DNA from: Candidatus Saccharimonadota bacterium
GTDB taxonomy: Bacteria > Patescibacteriota > Saccharimonadia > Saccharimonadales > Saccharimonadaceae
Direction: 5' to 3'
Assembly (NCBI GenBank): GCA_009781895.1
Contig: WQUV01000003.1
Coordinates: 28,598 to 92,597 of the forward strand
Length of the DNA: 64,000 bases
Both the position numbers and the translations under genes were made by a program. Position 1 is the stretch's first letter. Each line of letters starts with the position of its first letter. The notes beneath the pieces were generated by a model. It searched no databases, was not told the DNA's origin, and worked only from the letters and a program-made list of their open reading frames with translations. Shown one piece after another: positions 8,380-16,104 of the stretch.

Positions 8380-8635
8380 TACCCTCGCTTTTTATGTCGT
8401 ATTTTTCGATTGCTTTGAGGATTTTATCGCGCTGGAAGCCCTCAATTAAAGCTAGACGCTTACCTGAATCGTCGACGATTTCAGCGGTAGGGAAGCCAGT
8501 AATCCAGCTCTCGCCGTCGCCGTCGCGTTCTTCGTAGGGAAGCCCGCTGTCATTTAGCCAGTCCATTAATGCATGGCAATAGCCACACCAGTCAGCGGAC
8601 CAGACGATGATCTTGGCTGATTTTTTCTCACTCAT
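8360..8635 (-). CDS. Glutaredoxin/thioredoxin-like protein
   Basis: 91 residues with a thioredoxin-fold start (IIVWSADWCGYCHALMDWL), the redox pair C17-G-Y-C20, and a cis-Pro segment GFPTAEIVDD. It is probably a small dithiol oxidoreductase. The active site CGYC differs from the classical CPYC and CGPC. The gene begins 1 nt after the dus stop and its 3' end overlaps smpB, so it is co-translated with them. Partner reductase is not in the window. Confidence 0.75.
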   Translation of the reverse strand: MSEKKSAKIIVWSADWCGYCHALMDWLNDSGLPYEERDGDGESWITGFPTAEIVDDSGKRLALIEGFQRDKILKAIEKYDIKSEGNDKKAD

Positions 8636-8636
8636 A

Positions 8637-9686
8637 TTATATTTCCTCCTTATCTAATATTTCACGAACCTGAGCAATGTCTTTGCATTCCATTAAGCGG
8701 GCGCGGAGGTCGCTAGCGCCACGAACGCCGTGGATGTAGATCTTGAAGAAGCGCTTTAGCGGTTCGAAAGGTACTGGTCCTGGTCGCAAGACGGACTCCT
8801 TCTCGGGCGGAACCGCAGGACCTTGGCGGTCCTCTTGTCCTGCGGACAATTCACCTGGCATCGCCCTCAAAGAAGCCGACTCACGACCATCTAGCCAGTG
8901 CATCTCCCAGATGTCTAGATGATAATTCAAGAGTGCTACGAGTTCTTCGTGGGTTGGTTCGTGGTTTCGGAAGCAGAAAGGGTTCTTGAAGATGCCGCGA
9001 CCGATCATCCAGCCGTCGAAGCCGTATTGTTCAGCCATCTGAAGGCCCATTTTGGAGTTGGTGACATCGCCGTTAATAACGAGCTTGGTTTCGGGGGCGA
9101 TTTCGTTACGCATGCGCACTAGATCTGGGATAAGTTCGAAATGAGCGGGTGGGATAGACATTTCTTTACGGGTACGGAGATGGACGGTGAGGGCTTTGAC
9201 GTCTTGTTTAAGGAGGTGGGGGATCCAGGTTTTGTATTCTTCGACTTTAGTGAAGCCGAGGCGGCATTTGACGCTGACATCCAGCCCGGAAGACTTGGTG
9301 GCCTGGATGATCTCGGCAGCGAGGTCAGGGGTTTTGATGAGGCCAGAACCGCCGCCAGTTTTGACGACGTTTTTCTCTGGGCAGCCGGTGTTGATGTCGA
9401 CAGCAGTGTAGCCCATCTCTTTAAGTCCGTGGCTTGTGATGGCGAAGCTCTCGGGCTTACTGCCCCAGATCTGCGGGACGATTGGTTGCTCGCTGGGTAG
9501 GAACTCGAGGCGACGCATGGCGTTTGGGCGGCCAGCCTCGCTGGCGTAGCTGTCGGAATTGGTGAATTCGGTGAAGTAGATATCTGGACGACCAGCTTTT
9601 GTCACAACCTGGCGAAAGACAAGGTCGGTGACGCCCTCCATGGGGGCTAAAATAGAAAATGGTGCTTTGAATTGATCCCAGAACAT
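8637..9686 (-). CDS. dus: tRNA-dihydrouridine synthase with in-frame insertion
   Basis: 349 residues: FMN-binding TIM barrel start FSILAPMEGVTDLVF, catalytic Cys102 in INTGCPEKN, the VSVKCRLG and VHLRTR strands, and VINGDV. It reduces uridines in tRNA D-loops. Residues about 268-306 are a Pro/Gly/Arg/Glu-rich insertion not expected in this family; its DNA contains a 9-bp palindrome at 8813-8845. The start at 9686 is chosen over a longer ORF because a minus-strand TATACT at 9698-9703 lies just upstream of it. First gene of the six-gene operon running to trmH. Confidence 0.9.
   Translation of the reverse strand: MFWDQFKAPFSILAPMEGVTDLVFRQVVTKAGRPDIYFTEFTNSDSYASEAGRPNAMRRLEFLPSEQPIVPQIWGSKPESFAITSHGLKEMGYTAVDINTGCPEKNVVKTGGGSGLIKTPDLAAEIIQATKSSGLDVSVKCRLGFTKVEEYKTWIPHLLKQDVKALTVHLRTRKEMSIPPAHFELIPDLVRMRNEIAPETKLVINGDVTNSKMGLQMAEQYGFDGWMIGRGIFKNPFCFRNHEPTHEELVALLNYHLDIWEMHWLDGRESASLRAMPGELSAGQEDRQGPAVPPEKESVLRPGPVPFEPLKRFFKIYIHGVRGASDLRARLMECKDIAQVREILDKEEI
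8813..8845. repeat. Palindrome inside dus coding sequence
   Basis: CCGCAGGAC (8813-8821) and GTCCTGCGG (8837-8845) are perfect 9-bp inverted repeats separated by 15 nt. A nested alternative pairing, GGACC/GGTCC, lies inside. The element falls within the insertion absent from ordinary Dus proteins and stays in frame. Confidence 0.6.
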
Positions 9687-9730
9687 ATATAATATATAGT
9701 ATAGCATAGAACAGAGGAGGAAGGCAAGGA

Positions 9731-9762
9731 AAAGCCCCGACACCAAATAGTAGTGTCGAGGC
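9731..9762 (-). terminator. Terminator of the small orphan gene at 9882-10331
   Basis: Read on the minus strand, GCCTCGACAC and GTGTCGGGGC pair around a 9-nt loop and are followed by TTTT. It separates the orphan gene from dus. Confidence 0.6.
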
Positions 9763-9881
9763 GATCAACGGAGGTCTCCTGTGCCCGAGCAGGAGCCTCA
9801 AGGAACACGAAAGGTTCGCTTTCGGGGGAGGTGAGAGCCGAACCCTTGTTGCGGGTGCCTTTCGTGGGGGTTAGTTTGGCT
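9763..9881. other. Hairpin-rich intergenic stretch
   Basis: No gene is seen here. It holds several short inverted repeats: CTCCTG/CAGGAG (about 9776-9795) and CGAAAG/CTTTCG (about 9808-9824), the latter followed by a second CTTTCG downstream. These would lie in the 3' end of the minus-strand orphan transcript before its terminator. Function unknown. Confidence 0.4.
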
Positions 9882-10331
9882 TTACAACAAGACCACTCTG
9901 TTCGCTGGTGCGGACTTTGTGGTGCCATTGAGGTGATTCAGAAATCCGTCGCCTGAGTTTGTGAGTTCTTGGGCGATGGTCGTGTTGCCAACTTGCGTCA
10001 GTTTGACGCGTCGTTCTGGCGGGGCACCTAAGGTTTGTCGGTGGACGCCTGCGCCCGTGTAGTCTTTCATAGTAACGACAGCTTCTTTGGGGCCTCTGGC
10101 CTCGATGGTTACGTGTTGTTCGCCGCCGTCGTAGTTGCCGAGTGCCTGGCCAAAGAATCCGGTTTTGTAGTCAGTCTTGACGGTCGTTGTTTTTTTGTCG
10201 CCAAGTCCTAGGAAGTCTAAGAGCCAATTCCCGCTGTCGCTTGCCGCCCTGCTGCTGCTACTGCTAGAGGCAGAGACAGGGGTGCTTGCTGCGTTGAACG
10301 CTCTGTGGAAGTAGGGGTTTATCTGTCCCAT
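9882..10331 (-). CDS. Hypothetical protein with Ser-rich linker
   Basis: Not recognised. 149 residues starting MGQINPYFHRAF, with a Ser/Ala-rich stretch at about 17-35, then a segment rich in Gly, Lys and Thr (LLDFLGLGDKKTTTVKTDYKTGF). No signal peptide or membrane helix. I chose ATG 10331 because AAGGTGAG precedes it; an upstream in-frame TTG at 10418 lies in what looks like a structured leader. The promoter is at 10451-10479. GC content is higher than in neighbours. Confidence 0.5.
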   Translation of the reverse strand: MGQINPYFHRAFNAASTPVSASSSSSSRAASDSGNWLLDFLGLGDKKTTTVKTDYKTGFFGQALGNYDGGEQHVTIEARGPKEAVVTMKDYTGAGVHRQTLGAPPERRVKLTQVGNTTIAQELTNSGDGFLNHLNGTTKSAPANRVVLL

Positions 10332-10450
10332 AATTCTCACCTTGTCCCACTGGGACCCACCATCCCCCAGTATAAAGCCGGGAGCCTTTCTCAAAAGTAC
10401 GCGGTCAGCGTCTTTCAAGAAAGGGTGGGGGCTGACCGTGCCGTACCGCT

Positions 10451-10479
10451 ATTTTAGCATACAGATATGGCAAAGTAAA
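10451..10479 (-). promoter_or_regulatory. -35/-10 promoter and structured leader of the orphan at 9882-10331
   Basis: On the minus strand TTTACT (10474-10479) and TAAAAT (10451-10456) are spaced by 17 nt. The leader of about 110 nt carries the inverted repeats GGTCAGC/GCTGACC (10403-10437) enclosing CTTTC/GAAAG, and GTCCCA/TGGGAC just before the ribosome binding site. Confidence 0.55.
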
Positions 10480-10501
10480 GTTCTAGTGGTAAGATTGGTA
10501 C

Positions 10502-10530
10502 TTGATTCTTAGACGAAAGTGTGCTAGAAT
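10502..10530 (+). promoter_or_regulatory. RNase J promoter
   Basis: TTGATT (10502-10507) and TAGAAT (10525-10530) with a 17-nt spacer. They give a leader of about 90 nt before the RNase J start, unlike the leaderless housekeeping genes nearby. A long leader could serve autoregulation by the nuclease, which is inference only. Confidence 0.5.
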
Positions 10531-10626
10531 AGGGGTACTAAAGAGTTCTTGGAGGTTGGTGCTAGTCGCCACTATTAGGTGTGGAACAAATCTAACAATT
10601 CAGTGAAATAATACCATAGGAGTAAA

Positions 10627-12747
10627 ATGGAAAATGACAAACAGCGCATGCAGAGAATGCAGAAATTAAGAGAAGAAAGACTAAAACAGGTAGCAAATAA
10701 GCGGCAGATGAAAGAGGTTGGCGTGGCGACTGGTGCCGCAAATAGCAAAAACGGTCGAGGTGGCAATGCTAATAGTGGTGCAGGTGCGAATGGTGGCGGC
10801 GATAAAAAGAATCGCTATCAGCAGCTAAGACAGCAAAACGAGAAGGCGCGTTTGCGTAACGAGGAGCGTCGCAAGATGCTCGGTGTCTCGAGTCGAGCGG
10901 GTGAAGTGACCCGCGCGCAGCGCCTGAAGAGTCATGACGTGGTAGCGCAGGCGAGCCAGCATCATATCGGTGTGCCAGTGAATAAATCACGTTATAATGG
11001 TACGGGCGGACGACAGCTTGATCCGAAGCTAGTAAAGAATGCGCCGCGCAATCCAGATGCGGTGCGAGTAGTGGCGCTTGGTGGCCATGGTGAAATCGGT
11101 ATCGGCAAGAACATGACGATGATCGAATATAAAGACGAGATTGTAATTATTGATATGGGTGTTTTGTTTGCAAATCACGACTACCCGGGTGTTAATTATT
11201 TGACCGCAAGTACAAAATACCTCGAAGACAAGATGGATAAAGTAAAGGCGATTCTATTTACTCACGCTCACCTTGATCACATCGGTGGGACACGACATAT
11301 TTTGCCGCGATTTAACCCTATGACACCAGTTTATGCGACTGAGTTTACGGTTAATATGATCAAGAAGCAAATGAGCGAGCTACCAGAGCCGCCAGATACT
11401 AATTATCAGGTAGTTGACCCGTTTGCGCACAAGGAAATCAAACTGTCACAACATTTGTCGGTTGAGTTTGTGCATGTTCTGCACTCGATTCCAGGCGCAG
11501 CGGCGCTAGTGATTCGGACGCCGAATGGTGTGATCTTACATATGGGTGACTGGCGGTTTGAGAATAATCCAGTTGGTAAAGAGTTTGACTTGCCGCGCCT
11601 AGAGGAGATCGCAAAGATCGAGGGTATCGCGATGCTGATTAATGAGTCGACCAACATCGACAGCCCAGGTACGCACCCGTACTCAGAGTTTGATGTGGGT
11701 GAGAATATGGGTCGAGCGATGGATCGGGCGAATGGTCGTTTGATCGTTTCGTGTTTCTCATCTCAGGTGGTACGAATGCAGTTCGTGCTGGATGAGGCGG
11801 CGAAGCGAGGTAAAAAAGTCGCTTTTGCTGGATTCTCGATGATTAATAACGTCGAGGTAGCTTTGCGCAGCCGACAGATCCGTGTGCCGAAAGATACGGT
11901 GATGAAGATGGAAGACATCGTCAAAGTGCCAGATGAAAAGGCAGTGATTGTCTGTACTGGTTCGCAAGGTGAGTTAAATGCGGTATTAAATCGTATGGTC
12001 TCGGGTGAACATAGGCACATCAAGATTAAACCGACTGATACGATCGTCTTTTCGTCGAATCCAATTCCAGGTAACGAGCCGCATGTGACGGCGACTGTTT
12101 CTGGCTTGATGCGTGAAGGTGCAGAGGTGATTCAGAATGGCAAGGGTCATATTCATGGTCTCGGGCCACTGCATATCTCGGGCCACGCTTACTTTGATGA
12201 TCATGTGAAGCTGGTTTCGACACTGAAGCCAAAGAATTACTTGCCGACACACGGTGAGTACTATATGCTAGAACATAATGCCCAGATGGCAGAGAATGTT
12301 TGCGGGATCCCGAAAGAGCGAATCCTCGTGATTGATTGTGGTGATATTGTTGAGCTGGATGCCGAGCAGAACATGAAAAAGGCTGGCCGCATGGCGGCGT
12401 CGTCGGAGCTATGGGATGATGCGGGGCATATTGTCAGCGAAGCGGTGGTGAAGGATCGTATTCATGTTTCGACTGAGGGTATCTTCGTGGTTGTCTTGAC
12501 CTTCTCGCGTAAGACTGGTAAGTTGATCAAGTCGCCAGATGTGATTAGTCGAGCATTCATTTATATCGATGACTCTGAAGAGTTGATTGGCAAGGTTCGT
12601 CACTATATCCGCACCAAGACGGAGAAGGGCGTAAACATGAACAAGCTTGATGCTTTGAAGTCTGAGCTGAAAGATGACGTGGCGCATATTCTCTTTGATG
12701 CGACTGGTAGGACACCGATTATCTTGATTGCGACTAACTATATTTAG
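10627..12747 (+). CDS. rnj: Ribonuclease J with basic N-terminal extension
   Basis: 706 residues. The metallo-beta-lactamase domain begins near residue 146 (VRVVALGGHGEIGIGKNMT), with zinc motif HAHLDH at 213-218, followed by the beta-CASP region and a C-terminal domain. It degrades and matures RNA by 5'-exo and endonucleolytic cleavage. Residues 1 to about 145 are an extra Arg/Lys/Gln- and Gly/Asn-rich segment, likely disordered and RNA-binding. AGGAG lies 6 nt before the ATG. An imperfect GC-rich inverted repeat follows the stop. Confidence 0.95.
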   Translation: MENDKQRMQRMQKLREERLKQVANKRQMKEVGVATGAANSKNGRGGNANSGAGANGGGDKKNRYQQLRQQNEKARLRNEERRKMLGVSSRAGEVTRAQRLKSHDVVAQASQHHIGVPVNKSRYNGTGGRQLDPKLVKNAPRNPDAVRVVALGGHGEIGIGKNMTMIEYKDEIVIIDMGVLFANHDYPGVNYLTASTKYLEDKMDKVKAILFTHAHLDHIGGTRHILPRFNPMTPVYATEFTVNMIKKQMSELPEPPDTNYQVVDPFAHKEIKLSQHLSVEFVHVLHSIPGAAALVIRTPNGVILHMGDWRFENNPVGKEFDLPRLEEIAKIEGIAMLINESTNIDSPGTHPYSEFDVGENMGRAMDRANGRLIVSCFSSQVVRMQFVLDEAAKRGKKVAFAGFSMINNVEVALRSRQIRVPKDTVMKMEDIVKVPDEKAVIVCTGSQGELNAVLNRMVSGEHRHIKIKPTDTIVFSSNPIPGNEPHVTATVSGLMREGAEVIQNGKGHIHGLGPLHISGHAYFDDHVKLVSTLKPKNYLPTHGEYYMLEHNAQMAENVCGIPKERILVIDCGDIVELDAEQNMKKAGRMAASSELWDDAGHIVSEAVVKDRIHVSTEGIFVVVLTFSRKTGKLIKSPDVISRAFIYIDDSEELIGKVRHYIRTKTEKGVNMNKLDALKSELKDDVAHILFDATGRTPIILIATNYI

Positions 12748-12761
12748 AGCCTACGAATCTA

Positions 12762-12799
12762 GCGAATCGCGGCGTCAGAAATCTTGGCGTCGCGTTCGC
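12762..12799. repeat. Imperfect inverted repeat downstream of rnj
   Basis: GCGAATCGCGGCG pairs imperfectly with GGCGTCGCGTTCGC across about 12 nt. It starts 15 nt after the rnj stop. No T tract follows, so it may be a 3'-end structure rather than an intrinsic terminator. The remaining bases to 12887 show no gene. Confidence 0.4.
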
Positions 12800-12887
12800 C
12801 GTATCTCTAATACGACTCACTTGGTGTTCGATTCCTCCTTGCGCTTCATCTAAATTCTGCGAAAGCTGGTGAGATAGTACGTTAAGA

Positions 12888-12916
12888 TTGACTTTTTAAC
12901 ATAAGTGTGATATAAT
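12888..12916 (+). promoter_or_regulatory. Canonical promoter of the Cys-cluster orphan
   Basis: TTGACT (12888-12893), a 17-nt spacer ending GTGTGA, and TATAAT (12911-12916). The leader of about 68 nt contains the hairpin GTTGC-ATAGG-GCAAC (12928-12942) and the palindrome ACGCATATGCGT before a GAGGAGG site. The -35, the spacer end and the -10 closely match the promoter at 62846-62874. Confidence 0.65.
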
Positions 12917-12989
12917 GTATGAAACGAGGTTGCATAGGGCAACTAACGGACGCATATGCGTAGGACATTTACAAAGAGGAGGACTGCGT

Positions 12990-14012
12990 ATGAGATTTGT
13001 AGAGTCAGGGTTCTTAAGGAGTAATGTTACCAGTAAACAGCTGTGTATACTCCAGCTGGGTGGCGCTAAGAGCACCGAATTGACAGTAGGGGAGCTGGTT
13101 GGCAACCTGATGGTCGAGAAGATCTTTTATACCACGACAGACCATATGGGTCATGATGGACCCCACCCTGATGACAAACTGCACATGGAGTTTCGTTGTC
13201 TTTGCTGTGGCAGATCGCTGTATCTTTGCGATGACGAAGAAACATTTAGCCAAAGCACTCTAGCGCGGGAAATTATATTCCAGCTGACGAAAAAGAGGCG
13301 GAGGTGGAAGAACCCGAGTTCTGGTGAGGCATGTTGCATGAAAGAGCGAGGGAAGAGGCTGGCTTACAAGCGTGTGAGTATCTTATGCAAGGAAAGCCAC
13401 ACGATAGCCCATTTTCGTGCTGCGGGCATGGTTGACGGTAGCGACAGACAGATGCAATACGAATGCCTTATGTGCGGTAAGCTGAATCGAGTTGCAATAG
13501 ATATTCTTTTCGCGCTTGAATGGACAAAGGCTGACTACAATAAAATCAGTTCTGAATGCTATAGCTATAGGTTCCCGTACATGAAGAAGCTGGACGGAGG
13601 AGAGGTGGTCGATGTAAGATGCTATATAGAGAATAATATGCCCGTAATAGCTGCTTTTAGCGAGAGAGACCATCACATTTGGCTTTATATAATGGGTCGT
13701 CAATATGATGGATGTTGTTGCGAGGCACACAGTGACTCTATTTTGCGTGCGAGGCACGAGTTTGAAAACAGGTATCCGCTTATAAGTCTAGGTGGGTCAA
13801 CTAAGGACATCGGGTTGCGACTAGGTCTAGTCAGATTAACACCGAAAATGCAAGAAATACTTGGTATAAACGCGGAAAGGTATGGCATCAAGTTAAGCAC
13901 TGAAGATATAGCCGAAAAGTGCCAACTAGATGTTGCAGAGGTGGAAGCGGATTTGCTTAGCAAACGCGCTAATATCGATTTACTTCTGAGCCTATATGCT
14001 TCCTCCTTTTAA
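12990..14012 (+). CDS. Hypothetical protein with repeated Cys clusters
   Basis: Not recognised. 340 residues. Two similar half-motifs, FRCLCCGR (C70, C72, C73) and YECLMCGK (C159, C162), look like zinc knuckles. Further Cys occur at C80, C115-C116 and C133, and in a CCC run in the last third. Near the C terminus KLSTEDIAEKCQLDVAEVEADL resembles a helix-turn-helix. Together these suggest a nucleic-acid-binding zinc protein, which is inference. The start is set by GAGGAGG 6-12 nt upstream. Own promoter, own terminator, no operon partners. Codon use is slightly AT-richer than in rnj. Confidence 0.55.
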   Translation: MRFVESGFLRSNVTSKQLCILQLGGAKSTELTVGELVGNLMVEKIFYTTTDHMGHDGPHPDDKLHMEFRCLCCGRSLYLCDDEETFSQSTLAREIIFQLTKKRRRWKNPSSGEACCMKERGKRLAYKRVSILCKESHTIAHFRAAGMVDGSDRQMQYECLMCGKLNRVAIDILFALEWTKADYNKISSECYSYRFPYMKKLDGGEVVDVRCYIENNMPVIAAFSERDHHIWLYIMGRQYDGCCCEAHSDSILRARHEFENRYPLISLGGSTKDIGLRLGLVRLTPKMQEILGINAERYGIKLSTEDIAEKCQLDVAEVEADLLSKRANIDLLLSLYASSF

Positions 14013-14019
14013 AAAGCAC

Positions 14020-14047
14020 CCCACCAAGATGCGTTTTGGTGGGTTTT
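14020..14047. terminator. Bidirectional terminator between the Cys-cluster gene and prfB
   Basis: CCCACCAA (from 14020) pairs with TTGGTGGG around a short loop. The plus side is followed by TTTT. The minus side reads into GCTTTTTAAAA. It lies between two convergent genes. Confidence 0.75.
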
Positions 14048-15142
14048 CTACGTTTCGAGGTTTTCTTGGGCAGCGAGATGCTCGAGATAGGCGGTTTGGA
14101 AGTTCGAAATAGCGCCATCGAGGACGGCGTCGGCGTCGGTTTCTTCGTATTTGGTGCGGGTGTCTTTGACTAAAGTGTAGGGGTGGAGGACGTAGTTACG
14201 GATTTGCTGGCCCCAGGCGGCGGATTCGCCGGCGCGAAGAGAGTTGAGATCCTCGGCGTGTTGCTCTTGGCGGAGTTTTTCGAGACGGGCAGCGAGGATT
14301 TTGAAGGCTAGCTCTTTGTTCTTAAGCTGAGAGCGTTCGTTCTGGATGGCGACGACGGTGTTGGTTGGAATGTGGGTCAGGCGGACCGCGGAGTCGGTGG
14401 TATTGACGGATTGACCGCCCTTGCCGCCAGAGCGGTAGATGTCGATGCGGACGTCTTTGGGGTCTAATAGGCTTTCGGCTTGCTCGATGATTGGCAGGAC
14501 TTCGACTAAAGCGAAGCTTGTTTGTCGTAGATTGTCCGCATTGAAGGGTGAGAGTCGGACAAGGCGGTGAGTGCCGTGATCGGATTTGAGCTGGCCGTAA
14601 GCATAAGGGCCAGAAATCTCAAGTACACTGGTTTTGACGCCAGCCTCTTCGCCAGCGACACGTTCGATTTGGGTGGTTTTGAGGTCGTTTTGCTCCGAGA
14701 AGCGGAGATACATGCGTTCGAGCATGGCAGCGAAATCCATGGCTTCGGTGCCGCCGACGCCTGAGGTGATACGGAGAATGGCGTTGCCAGAATCATGGTC
14801 GCCAGAGAATAGCAGGTGCTTTTTTAGGTCGTTATATGTCATAGTGGCGGAATCAAGGTCGGCTTGGAGTTCAAGTTTTTCTTCGTCACTGGCGTCGGTG
14901 CCTAACAGTAGTGAGAGTTCGTCCAAGTTGATCAACTTCGCGTGGAGCTCGGTCCAGGGTTCGACGACTTTTTTTAGTGCGGAAAGTTCGGCGACGGTTA
15001 TTTCGGCAGATTCTTGGTCGGACCAGAAGTCGGATTTGGACATTTCTTGTTCGATCTCGGATAGTCGGTTTTTCTTATCTTCGACTTTGAGGGTTTCGAG
15101 GGCTGAAGTGACACTGGCTAGTAGCTCTTTGGTGGTTTTCAT
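14048..15142 (-). CDS. prfB: Peptide chain release factor 2
   Basis: 364 residues. The anticodon-like tripeptide SPF (198-200) identifies RF2, which reads UGA and UAA, and GGQ (242-244, in RSGGKGGQSVN) is the catalytic loop for peptidyl-tRNA hydrolysis. The ORF is uninterrupted, so the programmed +1 frameshift that autoregulates prfB in many bacteria is absent. Its start overlaps the MurD-like stop (ATGA), so it is translationally coupled to it as last gene of a three-gene operon. The ribosome binding site overlaps the upstream coding region. Confidence 0.95.
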   Translation of the reverse strand: MKTTKELLASVTSALETLKVEDKKNRLSEIEQEMSKSDFWSDQESAEITVAELSALKKVVEPWTELHAKLINLDELSLLLGTDASDEEKLELQADLDSATMTYNDLKKHLLFSGDHDSGNAILRITSGVGGTEAMDFAAMLERMYLRFSEQNDLKTTQIERVAGEEAGVKTSVLEISGPYAYGQLKSDHGTHRLVRLSPFNADNLRQTSFALVEVLPIIEQAESLLDPKDVRIDIYRSGGKGGQSVNTTDSAVRLTHIPTNTVVAIQNERSQLKNKELAFKILAARLEKLRQEQHAEDLNSLRAGESAAWGQQIRNYVLHPYTLVKDTRTKYEETDADAVLDGAISNFQTAYLEHLAAQENLET

Positions 15143-16104
15143 AGCTTATTCACCTCCATGACGAACTGCTCGGGATTGATGCCGGGGACAGCGGGGGCGA
15201 AGAGCACGGTGTCGCCTTCGAGAGCAAAGATACTGGCGAGTCCAGCTGCATCTGCCAAGGTGTCAGCATAGTCAACAAGTGGCTCGGATATACCGAGCGT
15301 CGAAGCGTTTGCCGTTGTGTCATTAGTAGTCTTGACAGACTCTGGTGTGGTGGGGGCTGGTATGATTATTTGTCGCTTGACCAATTCTTTTGGGAATTTG
15401 TGGGCTGATATGACGATGGGTTGATTGAAGGTGCGAATTGAGATTGTGGCGAGCTCTGGAGTGACGGAGACGCCGTCGTCGTAGTATTTGACGCCGCTGA
15501 CCTCACGGATGAAGTCAAGGTGATGCGGGAGTTCGGCAAAGGCAGCGAGAGCTTGCTGGATAAGGTCGGGCTTAAAGCCGAATTCCAGGGCAGTGATAGC
15601 GGCGGCGGCGGCGCATTCGCGTTGCCAGTCACCAACTACTTGCAGGTCGGGCAGGCTGAATTGGAGATCTTCAGGAAAGGCGCGCTTAGATGACGCCATA
15701 GTTTGGTTGGCGAGAGCGTAAGAATTGAGGTCGCGCCCGAGATAGAAGGTCTTTTGTGAGTTCAGATGGGTATTACGGACAACTGGAACACCAGTGGTTG
15801 AGTCGGTAGTCTGGTCGATGACAAAGAAAGGAAGATTAACGGCGAGATCGGCAAGCTGAGACCTAGACAATAAATACAACACAATGTCAATATTGCTAAT
15901 GTCGCTTAGAGTGTCGACGTCACGTAGGATGCGATGGGCTGGATCGGCGACTTCAGCAACTGTGACGACTTTGTCGGCGAGATCGGTGGTGGCGAAATAG
16001 GTGTTAAAGATCTGCTCAAGCATGGCAGCGGCAGTTCTCTGATGGAAGCCTGCGAGAGCGATGATGGTGCCAGGGCAGTTTTGAAAAAAGGACTTACTAT
16101 CCAC
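15139..16104 (-). CDS. Truncated, divergent MurD-like Mur ligase
   Basis: 321 residues against about 450 for MurD. The C-terminal half fits MurD: a helix-rich segment, then LPHHLDFIREVSGVKYYDDGVSVTPELATISI, matching the LPHRxE..GVxFxNDSKATN region. The N-terminal UDP-binding domain is missing. The ATP loop, normally GTNGKT/S, reads GFHQRT, with no Lys. A Thr/Ser/Asn-rich insertion (about residues 250-280) contains a palindrome (15282-15298). GTG start with a CGGAGG site inside the M16 gene. Catalysis as a ligase is doubtful. Confidence 0.6.
   Translation of the reverse strand: MDSKSFFQNCPGTIIALAGFHQRTAAAMLEQIFNTYFATTDLADKVVTVAEVADPAHRILRDVDTLSDISNIDIVLYLLSRSQLADLAVNLPFFVIDQTTDSTTGVPVVRNTHLNSQKTFYLGRDLNSYALANQTMASSKRAFPEDLQFSLPDLQVVGDWQRECAAAAAITALEFGFKPDLIQQALAAFAELPHHLDFIREVSGVKYYDDGVSVTPELATISIRTFNQPIVISAHKFPKELVKRQIIIPAPTTPESVKTTNDTTANASTLGISEPLVDYADTLADAAGLASIFALEGDTVLFAPAVPGINPEQFVMEVNKL
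15282..15298. repeat. Short palindrome inside the MurD-like gene
   Basis: GCTCGG-ATATA-CCGAGC, a perfect 6-bp stem, in the low-complexity insertion of the MurD-like coding sequence. Confidence 0.4.

Noticed and set aside
9647..9928. 93-codon minus-strand ORF in the intergenic region before dus
   Set aside because: It runs through a terminator hairpin and several inverted repeats, and has no ribosome binding site or recognisable domain.
12803..12880. tRNA-like fragment with TTCGATT near 12829
   Set aside because: The flanking bases do not form a T-stem and no acceptor or anticodon arms could be found; it is probably chance.
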